Assembly (NCBI GenBank): GCA_947579665.1
Contig: OX388346.1
Span: 86,120,615 to 86,184,614, forward strand
DNA: 64,000 bases
Direction of reading: 5' to 3'
From: Sympetrum striolatum
Taxonomy: Eukaryota > Arthropoda > Insecta > Odonata > Libellulidae
Part shown: one piece after another, positions 1 to 11,383 of the stretch
Layout: each line of letters begins with the position of its first letter
Position numbering within the stretch: the first letter of the stretch is position 1
The notes under the pieces: generated by a model
What the model was told of the DNA's origin: nothing
Database searches by the model: none
The model's input: only the letters and a program-made list of their open reading frames with translations
Position numbers and translations under genes: made by a program

Positions 1-1427
1 TATAAAATTCGACGTTCTAAAATTTACTTTAAATTAATAAATTATAATTGCACAATTTTACGTAGTTATTATGCTATTACAACCCTGTTATTGTTCATTT
101 TTAAGCATCTTAATTTTTTTCTTGAATCGAAATGTCCAGAGATTGATGAAAACGATAAGCAAAATGTTCAAACAGAAGAAGGCAATCAATAGAATGTGAT
201 TACGAAAAATAACATTTAAATACGTGAAACACCTTGTCCTATTCGGCGATTTCCATTCCTAATAGACTAACGTAATATTGTTAATTTAGTTCAGTGTATA
301 TTTTTTCAAAGCACTCGCAGCTTAAATAAGTAAATAAGTTAGTTGATTGATATTTATTCTTCGTGTTGAAATAGTTGCTATATGCTTGTTTATATCACAA
401 GAATGTTGACATTTTTGTCATTATACCGAAAGAAAAGGAAATTAAAAGCTATGCGAATCTATAAAGAATGTTTAATTGAATTGCTTAGTGCATCACGACA
501 AACTATTTTCAATAATGTGAATCTTTAAGCAGCCGCTGGTTAAAAAGCTCGATTTGAGCGCATTGTGTGATCCCCTCTGCAAGGAAGTGGTCCATCGACG
601 CACATTCGGATCGGGTTATTTATGTATCCGACAGAAGCGATCGTTGAGAAGTTTCCGTTGGACTCGGAGCGATTAATCTCCGCAAATATCCGGCGCGTGT
701 ACGAGGCGAAATAATAGGAAGAAGAATTATCGCGTAATGGCTCTCATTTAGAAGGCTTCCGCTTCATTCTCGTCGTTATGAAACTGGTGATTATGGGCCG
801 AGGAATAGGAAATGGCTTTTAAAACGAAACCAACAGATAAGTAAATCTCGGCCATTAATTCTGCCAGCATTGCGCTTTCTCCGACTCTTTCGTTTGAAAC
901 TATGAATCAATTTAAAGTTTTATTTGAGACAAAACCGTAAAGAAAGGAAAAGTTAATGTAAGCCAGAACTTAAAAGAAGCTTTCCAACAGCCAAAAACAA
1001 ATCCTAACTGAGAGGGTTCTAACAAGATTTTTTTATCCATAAATCTAATGCTACACATGCGCTTATTTTGGGAATAATTTTGCGAAGAATTCATTTATAA
1101 TATCAATAAATACTTCTTATATTAACAAATCCTTAGTTATATCTAGTTACTTGCAATGTAGAAATAATAAGAAACAAATGGCTATTATTTTACGCAAAGT
1201 TTGATGCATAGTTATGCTTCGGATAAAATGATCTCTGTGAGCATAAAATCATTCCGTAGAAATTTTAAGTAACGTTAAATTAATTTTAATTTTAAATTCT
1301 CTGAGGATGTCATTGCTTCTCATTGTCTCTTAGAGAGTTATTCAGATTTTCTTAAATAATAATAATTTCGTCTTTATTGATGGGAGTATTTTTGTCAAAT
1401 CTGACTATTCTTACAATAAATCCCATC
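1..1427. other. AT-rich non-coding stretch
   Basis: I see no coding region, RNA gene or recognisable repeat here. Base composition is AT-rich like most of the window, and the open frames are short. Confidence 0.6.
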
Positions 1428-1554
1428 TTTTTACTTTCTCCATATACGAAGTATAGAGAAAGTATTGTTTTCATGAAAAAATTCGACTTCGAGATTTCAA
1501 CGGAAATACATGTTTTGGGGTCCCTAGAACACGTTTTGACCATTTTCGGAATGA

Positions 1555-1602
<48 letters not shown>

Positions 1603-2460
1603 TGTGATTGTGGGCGCTCTAACGTAAAAACTATTTGTTGTATCAATACCAAACTTCGTGTGTGTGGTGTGTGCTGTCAGAGTTGATTAGTTTTTGGAGT
1701 AAATCGGTTGACCGGAAGTAGAGCTTCATTCATTAAAGCTCATTTCCGGTTTTCAAAATATCTCCATAGCTATGATATATAGGTATATTGTGCACCTTAT
1801 AAAAGTTTTAGATAATGTCTTTTACTATAATTTTTGTATTTAACATATTTTTGTATCACCGGTTGATTAGGAGTTTTCGTGAGAATTCGTGAAATACCGA
1901 TAAACCGAACGTAGCTGTTATGTACTTTGTGGGCGCTCTAACTTAAAAACTATTCATTGTATCAACACCAAATTTCAAATCTAATATTTTATTTAGTTTC
2001 TTAAGAGTTGATTAGTTTTTGGAGTAAATCGGTTAACCGAAAGTTGAGCTTCATTCTTCAAACCTCATTTCCGGTTTTCAAAATATCTCCATAAATATGA
2101 TATTTAGGTATATACTATTATTTATAAACGTTTTATAAAAAGTAATTTACTATAACTTTTGGTTGAAACATTTTTTTGTATCACTGATTGTGTAGGAGTT
2201 ATTCATGAAATACTGATAAACCGGAAGTTGCTGATTATGTACTTTGTGGGCGCTCTGGGCTCTATGGGCGAAAGGCCAATTTCATCGTTTTTCATCGATC
2301 ATACATTATTTATCATGTTTTTGGCGTCAAAGATAATATATATATATATATATCTTCTATTATATATAGATGCTTCTCCGGATTCATTACTATATATAAA
2401 GCTGCAAATCCTACTGATTGACACAAAATCCTGGGCATTATTAATCGAGCTAGAAGGCTG
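1428..2460 (+). mobile_element. Helentron-like composite repeat, copy 1 (3' end lost)
   Basis: Starts in a T-run with ACTTTCTCCATATA at 1433. Bases 1434-1462 fold into a hairpin (CTTTCTC/GAGAAAG outer stem, TATAC/GTATA inner stem, GAA loop). A GT microsatellite follows, then three tandem ~317-base monomers, marked by GTGGGCGCTCT at 1610, 1929 and 2246. A short TA tract at about 2337 closes the recognisable part. The 3' inverted copy of the 5' end and the terminal hairpin of the other copies are missing. The order of short inverted end, microsatellite, internal repeats and 3' hairpin resembles non-autonomous Helentrons (DINE-1 type); that class is inference. No protein is encoded: the open frame through this stretch is a by-product of the repeat. 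Confidence 0.7.
1559..1602 (+). repeat. (TG)n microsatellite
   Basis: About 22 uninterrupted TG units in copy 1. The same site is shorter and interrupted in the copies at 7581 and 24296, so its length differs between copies. Confidence 0.95.
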
Positions 2461-2830
2461 AAATTTTCAGAAGAGATTCATAATTGACAGTCGAGTCAGG
2501 AAAAAATCGAAAATCTACACATTTTGTCCTAGGTTTGAGCCCAGAAACGATTATATTTTTCAATGTATTTAAACGGGAAAAACGAAAAATGGCCATGCAG
2601 GGCAAATTTATTTCGTTAATTAAAATGTGAAAACGTAATCGTAAAGCAGTAGGACCTGGTCTGTGTTACGTCTAAAAGATTAAAATTTACTTTTCTTGCG
2701 ACCGATTTTAACATTCCTGCACGAAATTCGCAAAATCTTGGTTTGAACGCCAATTTTTTACGTTTTTTTCTCCTCATTTTGAAAATTAAATCTATAGCAA
2801 CAACCATTGTTTGAATCGAAAACAAGTTTG
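2461..2830 (+). repeat. Degenerate B-box-like units
   Basis: Follows copy 1 where the other copies have the B-box array. Two weak relatives of the array core remain: GGTTTGA with flanking complementarity at 2532 and again at 2740. Probably a decayed array; the unit boundaries cannot be fixed. Confidence 0.35.
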
Positions 2831-2884
2831 TTTACGATCCTATTTTCATACGCCATGATAAAGGTTTGTTGCATTTTTAATTAT

Positions 2885-4640
2885 TTTAAATGTTTCTTTC
2901 GATATATGTTATTAATGAATGCTGAAAAATGTAAATTTCATCAAAATTGACAGTGGATATCTGCACGGTCAATGAATCAATCGTGAATGCATGCTGTGAT
3001 AACATAAGTTTATGTAGAGAATACGAGAACATTAACAACGAAGATAATCGTAAAAGTCATGTAAGTAGTGAGATTATTCTAGAATGAAGTACATTGATAT
3101 TAATATAAATCAATAAATAGGGATATTAATGTAAATTATAAGGTTTAAAGACAATCTTTAGAGATAACATAACTGCAAGCAATACGAATCATTAGTTTAA
3201 CGAACACTATAGTTTATTAATATATTATATTTCATAGCTCACTTAACCAAATACATTTATCATATACTGAACTCAGACTAAAAAGTTTCATGTATGTTTC
3301 ACTTTCGTTCTATATACATTGTGATAAATTGTCACCGAAAAGCTCATAACAGCAACTAAACCCATTGCTGCCCACCTTTCTTGAAGGACCATGTTATCAT
3401 TGAATATCAAGAAATTGTAACTTTCATCGAAATGAACAACAAATATCTACTCAGGAAATACATGGTATCATTGAACGATGTTAGGATATCGTTGTTCTAC
3501 GTATATGGTGGTTTGCTTTTCGTGTGTGTTTCTGTGCTGTTTATTTTATGCCTATTATGTTTCTTCTTTTCTATTTTAATTACATATAATTATTGTGTCA
3601 TCCTCTCCACAGAGAATTTAGAATTAAGTTCTTTTTCTACTTTTTCTTTAATTAATACGTAGTACACAATTAGTACATAGTATATTACGTAATTCAACTT
3701 TCATCAAAATGAAAAACAAAAATCTACACATAAAATACACTGATTTCCTTCAACGACCTTCTGATTACGTCATTCTTCGTGTTAGCTGGATAATTTTTCG
3801 TTAGTATAAACAAGGTTTGCATGTACCTTTGTATGAATATTATATTCCCATCTTCTCCAAATAGGCTTTAGAATAAAATTATTTTTCTACGTCCTTTAAA
3901 ACTATTTACATAATTACGTTGCCTATTGTCTATTTGTTTATTTAATTAGAAACGGAGCTCATTGTCGTGGTAGACGCCATTTGATGAATATAGGATTATT
4001 TTGGAGTATGTCTTGCACTGAACCGAATACTACACAGGTAATCGTCTATTTATTTTCCACATTTTTATCTTATACAGATTTTTATTCCAACTTTACTATG
4101 TTTGGCGTATTTCCTTAATATAGTTTTACGAACACGTATCCATTAAAGACTCCCGTATCACATAAACGTGAAAGGCTCTCGAAATATTTATTTTACTATT
4201 ATATTATTTGGTGAATCTCGATCTCACTCATTTGAAAATTATGTATACAATATACAGTGGTATAATTAAAAAAAATTCTTTCCATATATGTTATTACTGA
4301 AGGTTGAAAAATGTAACTTTCATCAAAATGAACAGCGAATATCTGCACGGTCAATGAATTATTCGGGAATACATACTGTGATAACATAAGTTTATGTAGA
4401 GGATACGAGACCATGTACCAACGAAGATAATCGGAAAAGGCATGTAAGTAGAAAGGTTATTCGAGGATGAAGTTGAAGAATCTACACTGAATATTTAGGG
4501 GGAATAGGTAAGTTCTTTTACTACGTTTTCTTAAATTAATACATAGTACACAATTAATACGTTGTACCTTACATCATTAACTTCATGAAATTCATTCTTT
4601 GTTTGGCGTATTTCCTTAATTTAATTTTACGTATAATTTT
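2885..4640 (+). repeat. Degenerate duplicated block
   Basis: About 200 bases at 2893-3090 recur in direct orientation at 4280-4475, sharing a stretch with ATCTGCACGGTCAATGAAT and ATAACATAAGTTTATGTAGA. Shorter relatives containing TTTCATC.AAATGA lie near 3421 and 3698, and an AATACGTAGTACACAATTA-like stretch occurs near 3655 and 4540. The block is a mosaic of old tandem or segmental copies with no recognisable coding content. Confidence 0.7.
4150..4275 (+). repeat. Direct repeat, copy 1 of 2
   Basis: About 125 bases starting CTCCCGTATCA and ending CAGTGGTATAATTAAA are repeated at 6118-6243 with a moderate number of substitutions. A shorter relative of the end (ATACAGTGGTAT) appears at about 20802, after the second B-box array. 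Confidence 0.8.
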
Positions 4641-5504
4641 AGTCTTCGAGGGTCGAAAACTGGAGGAGGAGCTGAGCTGTGCCAAGCGATTCCTTTCTAA
4701 ACTACCAAGATGGCGTAAGTTTAGCCTTTAGTTGCCGACCGAGAATTTAATTCTTTGATTACGGTTAAATCACAGAAATTCCGCAAGAGGCGGATTCTGT
4801 CACAATATTATGCTGGCACACTTTAATTAAGATATTATTTACAGCCATTGGACACGAATTTATCTATTTCGCTAATATCATATAAGTTCCTATCGTTCGT
4901 ACCTCACTCGAGTACACTTTTCATTTAGCAATGACGGAACTGATAGTTTAAATAGTTTTTAATTTTATATTAATAATTAGTTAAATTATTTTGTAAAGAG
5001 CATCACAAAAATTAACCACTTTACTCACATAAGCATGGCAAATCAATTTTTCTTCACTCTTCATCCATCGTCATACTTTTGCACATGTATTTTTAATGTT
5101 TTTAATGGTGCATAAATGAATATCCTACTGTTATTGGTTTTAGTGCTATGGTAAGCTGGTGTTCCTCTCCGAGACCTACTGACGATTTCACAGCATTAGT
5201 TTATTTTCAAAAACTGACCTGCGTTCAATGATTATATTTACGAGAAAATTATTCTCGGCTGCAGTGAACCTTTCCGACGGCATTTTCTCAATGATTGCGT
5301 TTCGCTAAGACGAGTAAATATCTTAAATTGGGATTTAATTGATTTGTAACCACATTGGAAGTAATTAAATTAGGTTTACGATCACAATTATCATAGGTTG
5401 ACAAAGTGATTACTTTTTGTGAAATTAAATCGTTCATCAATTATTAAATTAATATTTCTGAAAGAAAGCTGTAATTGGGAATTAATCACACCTTTCAAGC
5501 TCAT
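4641..5504. other. Non-coding stretch, nothing recognised
   Basis: AT-rich sequence without a supported gene or repeat. Confidence 0.5.
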
Positions 5505-5517
5505 AAATGTGAATCTT

Positions 5518-5651
5518 AGGTAGGTAGTGTTGTTAAAAGTGCTTCGACAGCTTAGGTCATTTCGCACATTGGCTCCCACCGGGAATCAAACCCGGGACCG
5601 CTTTCATCAAAGGCAAACGCACTGTCCACATGACTATCCGGGAGCCCTCAA
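5518..5651 (-). mobile_element. tRNA-derived SINE, copy A
   Basis: On the minus strand a tRNA-like head (5571-5647) has paired acceptor-like ends GGCTCCC/GGGAGCC, an A-box-like segment GATAGTCATGTGG and a B-box-like GGTTTGATTCC. It is followed by a short tail that ends about 5518. A perfect 13-base target duplication AAATGTGAATCTT flanks it at 5505-5517 and 5652-5664, which shows retroposition. Two relatives lie at 5852 and 56909. The tRNA body does not fold into a normal anticodon arm, so this is not a functional tRNA gene. Confidence 0.9.
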
Positions 5652-5717
5652 AAATGTGAATCTTTCACACACTGATATCAATTCAAATACTGCCGATGAA
5701 AGAAGCGAAAGGCTCCC

Positions 5718-5754
5718 CCCCTCCACCACTATCACGTTGAGAACGGTGGAGGGG
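5718..5754. repeat. 10-bp perfect hairpin
   Basis: CCCCTCCACC at 5718-5727 pairs with GGTGGAGGGG at 5745-5754 across a 17-base loop. It lies in the GC-richer spacer between two SINE copies. Function unknown. Confidence 0.6.
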
Positions 5755-5851
5755 TAAGCTGACTTCGCTTCAGAACGAACCACGACCGTTCGGAAGATGT
5801 GCTTTGCGGGGCAGAGTGACGTCACAATTCTCAGCTCAACTACGCTTCGTA

Positions 5852-5976
5852 GTAGTATTGTCAAAAGTGCTTCGACAGCTTAGGTCATTTCGTACATTGG
5901 CTCCTACCAGGAATCGAACCCGGGACCGCTTTCACCAAAGGCAAGCGCGCTGTCCACATGACTATCCGGGAGCCTA
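5852..5976 (-). mobile_element. tRNA-derived SINE, copy B
   Basis: Same family and orientation as copy A: acceptor-like ends GGCTCC and GGAGCC, and B box GGTTCGATTCC on the minus strand. The tail reads AATGTACGAAATGACCTAAG. A 12-base target duplication, CTA(C/T)GCTTCGTA, is at 5840-5851 and 5977-5988 with one mismatch. Its B box is closer to consensus than that of copy A. Confidence 0.88.
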
Positions 5977-6117
5977 CTATGCTTCGTATCCGGCGGCCGC
6001 AGCTGCATTAAAAAGTATAGATTCTATTGTGAAAGCGTAGTCCGCTCAACGTAACTTCGCTCAACTTACCTTCGCTTCGCATTTGGTGGCCACCCAGCAT
6101 TAAGGTCTCAACTCCAA

Positions 6118-6243
6118 ACTCCCGTATCAATTAAACGTGAAAAGCTTTCGAAATAATTATTCTATTATTATATTATTTTGTGAATCTTGATCTCACATTT
6201 CATAATTATGTATACGATAGACAGTGGTATAATTAAAAAGAAA
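6118..6243 (+). repeat. Direct repeat, copy 2 of 2
   Basis: Partner of 4150-4275. It lies just upstream of the first B-box array. A palindrome related to the array ends (GCTTGCAGTTTGCAAGC) follows at 6303-6319. Confidence 0.8.
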
Positions 6244-6395
6244 CGTAAATATAACATATAGACCGATAACTCAGGGTAGTATCCCTTCATATATTTTTTT
6301 TTGCTTGCAGTTTGCAAGCACCCATTTACTAGTTCATATATATACCTATATAGATAGATAGGATACAAATTCACAGCCTAAACTACAAGCGTCAT

Positions 6396-7446
6396 TGATC
6401 TGAAAATTTTATGACATATTGGCCATAACGTGAAACCCCCAGGAAAAAAGAGACTTTGATCCTCAGTGTCATAGGTTCGATTCCTGAGGGCCCCAAAGTC
6501 CCGATTTTTCCCTTTTGAATGCATTGCCGTGATTTTCGGGAATTAAAAAAAAATACTTTCCGGATAGGTAGAGAAGTAAAACTCAAGGTGCCTATATTTA
6601 TGGTCTTGGACTTTCGAAAACATCAATGACTTTTACAAAAGTTATCCTGGGTTCGATGCTAGGACGATGCAAAGATCTGCCCTTTAAAATACATGGGAGC
6701 CGTTTTTCATTATTTTTTTAGATGCACTTATCGAAATGATAGGATGTTCGTGCTTGGCTGGAAGATGTATGGTACGAATAAGTTTTAGAAAAAAATTTTC
6801 ATAAGACCGTACTGTTCCTGGGTTCGAAGCCAGAGCATAATAACGTTTCTCTCATAAGGAATATAAAGGAAAAGTAGGACGTCATTTGAGGCAGTTGTAA
6901 CCAATATTTCTGCTTGAATTTGCATACGCGGTTAGAGATGGTGTTTTTCTTTTGTGCTGCATAGAAAGTATTGCCTGAAAGACCCGGGTTCGATGCCGGG
7001 CGGTAAAAATATCACCCATATATAATACTATGGGGTATCTTTTCATAATTTTTTTATGCATTTATCGATATGTAAGGGAGCTCTTGCTTAGATGGAAGAT
7101 GTATATTAACACTTTGTTTAAGAAAAAAAATAGATAAGACCATGCTGTTCCTGGGTTCGATGCCAGAGCACATTATAATTTCTCAAATAAGGAGTATGTG
7201 AATAGTAGGACGTCATTTGAGGTAGTTGCACCTAATAGTTTTGCTTGAATTTTCACACATAGTTTGATATGGTAATTTTCTATTTTGCTGCATAGTAAGT
7301 ACACCAGGAAGACCGGGGTTCGCTGCCAGGTGATTAAATTGCAGCGAATTCTACGAATATTTTGAATTTTTTTTTTCTTTTGATGTCCGTCCCGATATGA
7401 TGCCGATATGAAATTAGTGTTGTCGATCTGCTTGCAGTATGCAAGC
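6396..7446 (+). repeat. B-box/T-arm-like tandem array 1 (six units)
   Basis: Six units are each centred on GGTTCGA (last one GGTTCGC) at 6474, 6650, 6831, 6987, 7154 and 7317, so the spacing is 176, 181, 156, 167 and 163 bases. Each core sits in a short hairpin shaped like a tRNA T arm, for example CCCGG/CCGGG or CTGG/CCAG around the TTCGA loop. The stem bases change in paired fashion between units. Units 3 and 5 resemble each other, as do 4 and 6, giving a ~325-base higher-order period. The array ends in the palindrome GCTTGCAGTATGCAAGC (7430-7446). No acceptor stem or anticodon arm is intact, so these are not tRNA genes. Confidence 0.8.
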
Positions 7447-7585
7447 TACATTTTACTCGTATATATATATTAATCACTCATATTCCAAGTTTAGATGGAA
7501 TATAGAGTTCGAAATTACTGCGGTAGATAAATATTTACATCTTATATATATGGAGAAAGTCATGTGCTGGCCACATCAGATTTTT
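7447..7585 (+). mobile_element. Helentron-like element 3' end (copy 2)
   Basis: Contains TATATGGAGAAAGT (7547-7560), the reverse complement of the family's 5' end. Next comes hairpin ATGTG/CACAT with loop CTGGC (7562-7576), then CAGATTTTT. The T-run runs straight into the 5' end of copy 3, so two copies abut head to tail. Copy 2 is represented only by this end and the array before it. Confidence 0.75.
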
Positions 7586-8299
7586 ACTTTCTCCATATAC
7601 GAAGTATAGAGAAAGTATTGTTTTCATGAAAAAATTCGACTTCGAGATTTCAACGGAAATACACGTTTTGGGGTCCGTAGAACACGTTTTGGCCATTTTC
7701 GGAATGATGTCTGTGTGTATGTGTGTGTGTTTTGTGTGTGTGTGTGTGAGTGTGTGTGTGTGTATGTGTGTGTGTGATAGTGGGCGCTCTAACGTGAAAA
7801 CTATAAGTCGTATCAATACCAAACTTCATATATAGTACTGTGGTGTGTGCTGTCAGAGTTGATTAGTTTTTGGAGTAAATCGGTCAACCGGAAGTCGAGC
7901 TTTATTCATTAAAGCTCATTTCCGGTTTTCAAAATATCTCCATAAATATGATATATACGTATATTGTATTACGTATAAATGTTTTAGATTATGTTATTTA
8001 CTATAACTTTTGTATTTAACATATTTTTGTATCACCGTTTGATTAGGAGTTATTCGTGAAATACTGATAAACCGGAAGAAGATGATTATGTACTTTGTGG
8101 GCGCTCTAACATAAAAACTATTTGTCGGATCAACACCAAATTTCATATATAGTACTTTCAATACAGTCGTTAGAGTTGATTAGTTTTTGGAGTAAATCGG
8201 TCAACCGGAAGTCGAGCTTCATTCTTCAAAGCTCATTTCCGGTTTTCATAATATCTCCATAAATATGATATTTAGGTATATACTGTTATTTATAAAAGC
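7581..8299 (+). mobile_element. Helentron-like composite repeat, copy 3, 5' half
   Basis: ACTTTCTCCATATA begins at 7586. An interrupted GT tract (about 7709-7776) and two ~317-base monomers follow (GTGGGCGCTCT at 7780 and 8097). The copy is cut at 8299 by the 13-kb transposon and resumes at 21305. The sequence at the break, TATAAAAG then TTTAGA, matches the uninterrupted sibling copies. Confidence 0.85.
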
Positions 8300-8400
8300 C
8301 AGGGTGTCCGCTACCCTGGAAATCCTGGAAAACCTGGAAAACTCAGGGAATTTTGTTCTTCTGGAAAACTCAGGGAAAACTCAGGGAATTTGGCGGGTAA
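8300..8400. repeat. Left terminal and subterminal repeats of the hAT-like element
   Basis: The terminal repeat is followed by three to four iterations of CTGGAAA and ACTCAGGGAA motifs, matched in inverse order at 21217-21304. In hAT elements such subterminal motifs bind transposase; that role here is inference. Confidence 0.8.
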
Positions 8401-8659
8401 CCTGGAAAAATCGATGCTTTACTCTCCTTACAAAAGATCTTCCATGACTCGTGTATTTCGGTCCGTTTTACTTCTGTAAAATTCCCTGAGAGGAAGAAAG
8501 GTTTCGATGACACTGTTGTCGTGACCAATTGAAAGCTTATAAGACGTAACCGTGCTCTTTCTTTCGACTTGTAACATTTTGGCAATATCGCAAATACGCA
8601 GCATGGGATCGTACGGAGTTGCGGGTTCCAGGGGTATCCTATTTCTGTTTGGGCGTGAA

Positions 8660-8781
8660 AAACTGCGAATAGAGCATGATAAGAATTTGTTTTCGACTTA
8701 GGTGGTTTTGATTATTAGTTGGCGTCGCAGTTTGCAGCTGAACTATCTCAGTGGATGTCAGGCGTTGTCCTCATTGAACAT
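8660..8781 (+). other. Candidate 5' exon of the transposase, ending in AT|GTAAGT
   Basis: A consensus splice donor GTAAGT starts at 8782, directly after GAACAT. Joining 8781 to the acceptor-preceded base 17188 creates AAC-ATG-GCG, a start codon in good context that opens the transposase frame. The 5' boundary of the exon is not visible; 8660 is an estimate. The donor and the split start codon are seen; that they are used is inference. Confidence 0.5.
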
Positions 8782-8787
8782 GTAAGT

Positions 8788-9633
8788 ATTAACAGTTTTC
8801 TTTTACGGAGACTACCCTCTCTATTCACGACTTCGTGTCTCGAAGAATTTTCGTGATCACCTGTTCATTAAAAATTTAAAAACTCCGAATAGATTAACGA
8901 AGTATTTCAAACGAAGTTTATGTTCGTAAAATGTAGATTATTGATATGGGCATATCATTTTAATCAATTAAAATAGTTGTATACTGCTCCTTAAAATATC
9001 TACTGAAGTATCGTTTCATTTAGAGCATAGATTGGCCGTTTAAATCTCTCCCAGGAATTGAAACTACACAATATCTGAATTTCAATCCGTATTATAGTTT
9101 CATTTCCGGATGGTCCCTCATTATTAATGATTGCTTTTCTGAGGATATTTCTTCTGTTACTCTCCTCATACCCTCTTCTAATAGATTTCAGAAATCTACC
9201 ACCGTCTTTTTCTATTCAGTCATTTTCGTGGAAATTTTTATCAGTAAAAGTACGTTAAGTAAAATTTCATGTACTCACTTTCTCCGTAAGAAGTTAGTTT
9301 CCGTATTCACGATTCGCTGTATTCTCAGGAACGCCTCCCCCGCGAATAGAGAGGGTCTCCTGTACTTGCCTTCTTGTTTTTCTTAGTTTGACGTCAACGG
9401 TGTGTTTTGGGTATCCCATTCTTACTTTCAAAAGCCTATGTTTCGTACTTTCTTGTATAGACCGAAGATATTGCTGTTATGAAAGATAAAACTCCATTCT
9501 GATAGAATATTGTGAATATTTATCTTTGGCGGAATTTCTCAGAAATTTGGCTAAGTATTCACTGTTAAAATTTCACTACCAGAATTGCTTTATTTGCAAC
9601 GAAAATTATTCGAAAGCATTAGAATTTTAAACA
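8788..9633. other. Intronic non-coding sequence of the hAT-like element
   Basis: Lies between the proposed donor at 8782 and the first inserted repeat. No coding or repeat content recognised. Confidence 0.4.
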
Positions 9634-9875
9634 AGAAAAGGTATAAAGGTGTCTTTGCACGAAAAGGCGTGCACCTAGGAAAAATCCCAAGGAAGAACGG
9701 ACATAAAAAAAGTCTGACAGGACCGGTACTCGAACCCGGAACCCCCTGATTGCCGAGCATCTGAGCAACATAGAGCATCTGACCGGCAATCAGGGGGTTC
9801 CGGGTTCGAGTACCGGTCCTGTCAGACTTTTTTTATGTCCGTTCTTCCTTGGGATTAGCATTTTGGTTTCTTAAT
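9634..9875. repeat. Repeat with a perfect 71-base palindrome and tRNA-like core
   Basis: Arms at 9685-9755 and 9784-9854 are perfect reverse complements separated by 28 bases. Each arm contains a B-box-like GGTTCGAGTACC inside a T-arm-like stem and a run of seven T after CTGTCAGAC, which would be a polymerase III terminator if transcribed outward. The spacer holds AGAGCATCTGACC, like the D and anticodon part of a tRNA-derived SINE head. The outer sequence (GTGCAC hairpin, CCTTGGGATTAGC) recurs without the palindrome at 33502-33570, so the palindrome looks like an insertion into, or expansion of, that small repeat. Confidence 0.8.
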
Positions 9876-11340
9876 TTTTTACGATCTTTTTACTCTAATT
9901 ACTCTTAGGTCTATCGAAAGAGTAGTATATTTCTGAATACCTTTCAATGCCTGATCAATGTGAAAGGTAAAGGAAAGGTTTTAACTTATGACTTACTGCT
10001 GCTTGACGGATCTGGAATGGGATATGGAATGAAATTTCGATTTAATTTGAAATTTTATGTCCAAATATTCTTTCTAAATTTCCTTTTCATGGATTTTCAC
10101 ACAGTAAAGCCTTCTTTGGTTGAGTTATTGATCAATTGATAAGTCAGTGATGCGATTAACCAGTTCTTCCGAAGTATCTAACGGTGAGAAAGAGATCCGA
10201 CAATGAGTCACATCTGCTTTATTAATACTAATTTGATCTTGCACCATAAAGTCTGACTTTTCTTTGTTTCATAAGGAATCCCCTCTAACCCATACTTTTA
10301 TATTTTTTATCCATCGGTTTACATCAGTTCAATTGCTATTCTCGTCGGAATCTTCTTACAGGATTCAGTGGAAGAAGTTAAAGTAGGGGAATGAAACTGC
10401 TCTAGTTGTTTAAAATTGTATTTCATTAACCAATCGAAAAACATTACATATATTGTTCTATTTACTGTATTAATTCATCGGAAATTGGAATTTACCCAGC
10501 AAAATGCTGTCCTTTCGATAGACCTAATGGTAAATAGAGTAAAAAATTGTCAAAAATCTTAAGAATACTCATAAAAATGCTTATCCTTTAGAATTGAGAG
10601 AATTGCTACAAATAACATTCGTAGTAAAGAAAGCAATTGTACTGGTGGAATCGATTGAATTCTAAGAGTGATAGTGACAAAATTTATGAGCAACTCCGCC
10701 CATCATTGTCACCGTAGATTGAAAGCGTAATTCTCTGTAAAATGAGTTACCAAAGAGTAAAAGTTACCAATCAATGTCAGTCAAAGTGGAGTTCTATCTT
10801 ATATAACTGCAAGTTTTTCATTCTATACAAAAAAGTTTGATAATCGATTTACAGCCAGATTAAAACGTATAGATACTCGAGTTAGGAGTTGAACAAAAAC
10901 TAAACTGGGCATCCAACAGTAAAAAGAGTTGCACTAAATTTTAGCATGTCCGTTATTTCGTGCTCATTTTGAAATTTTATTTCTCAAATATTATCAATCT
11001 AATCAAAACAAAATTTTAATACCGTATTAATATACTTATTTTTGACCAAAACGTTTTAGATTATTTCCGATAATTCCGTTATTGGCTTTGTAAAACAACT
11101 TTTTCTCAGAAATGGATTGATGTATAAACGCGAACATGGTCTCGTTATAAAGCTCTCTGTGGGATGTTTAACAGGTTATAACTTACGTTAACTACTATTG
11201 GCCGATTTATTTTATACGAATTTATATTTTACGGCGAATACGCACCCCGAAATCAATCATCGAATGCTTGCGATATTGTCAAGCTTACCCGTATCTATGG
11301 TAAAATTAATTTTTACTTACACAAAGTAAAATAAAAACTA
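9876..11340. other. Intronic non-coding sequence
   Basis: AT-rich, with no gene or recognised repeat. It continues the proposed transposase intron. Confidence 0.4.
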
Positions 11341-11383
11341 GATCAATAGACATCATCAAGTTAAAATACTAAAAAAGCAACGA

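Noticed and set aside
1377..1607. Open frame through the first Helentron-like copy ending in a VCVC run
   Set aside because: It follows the repeat's 5' end and GT microsatellite, recurs in every copy and on both strands, and has no domain; it is a by-product of the repeat.
5571..5647. Possible genuine tRNA gene
   Set aside because: Acceptor ends and boxes are present but the anticodon arm does not form, and exact target duplications show a SINE.
6392..6586. Minus-strand open frames with GIEP-like motifs over the B-box arrays
   Set aside because: They arise from reading the complement of GGTTCGA cores in repeats; the frames differ between units and contain no domain.
7547..7576. Canonical Helitron 3' end with CTRR terminus
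   Set aside because: The hairpin is present but no CTAG-like terminus follows and the element carries inverted ends and T-run junctions, so a Helentron-like reading fits better.
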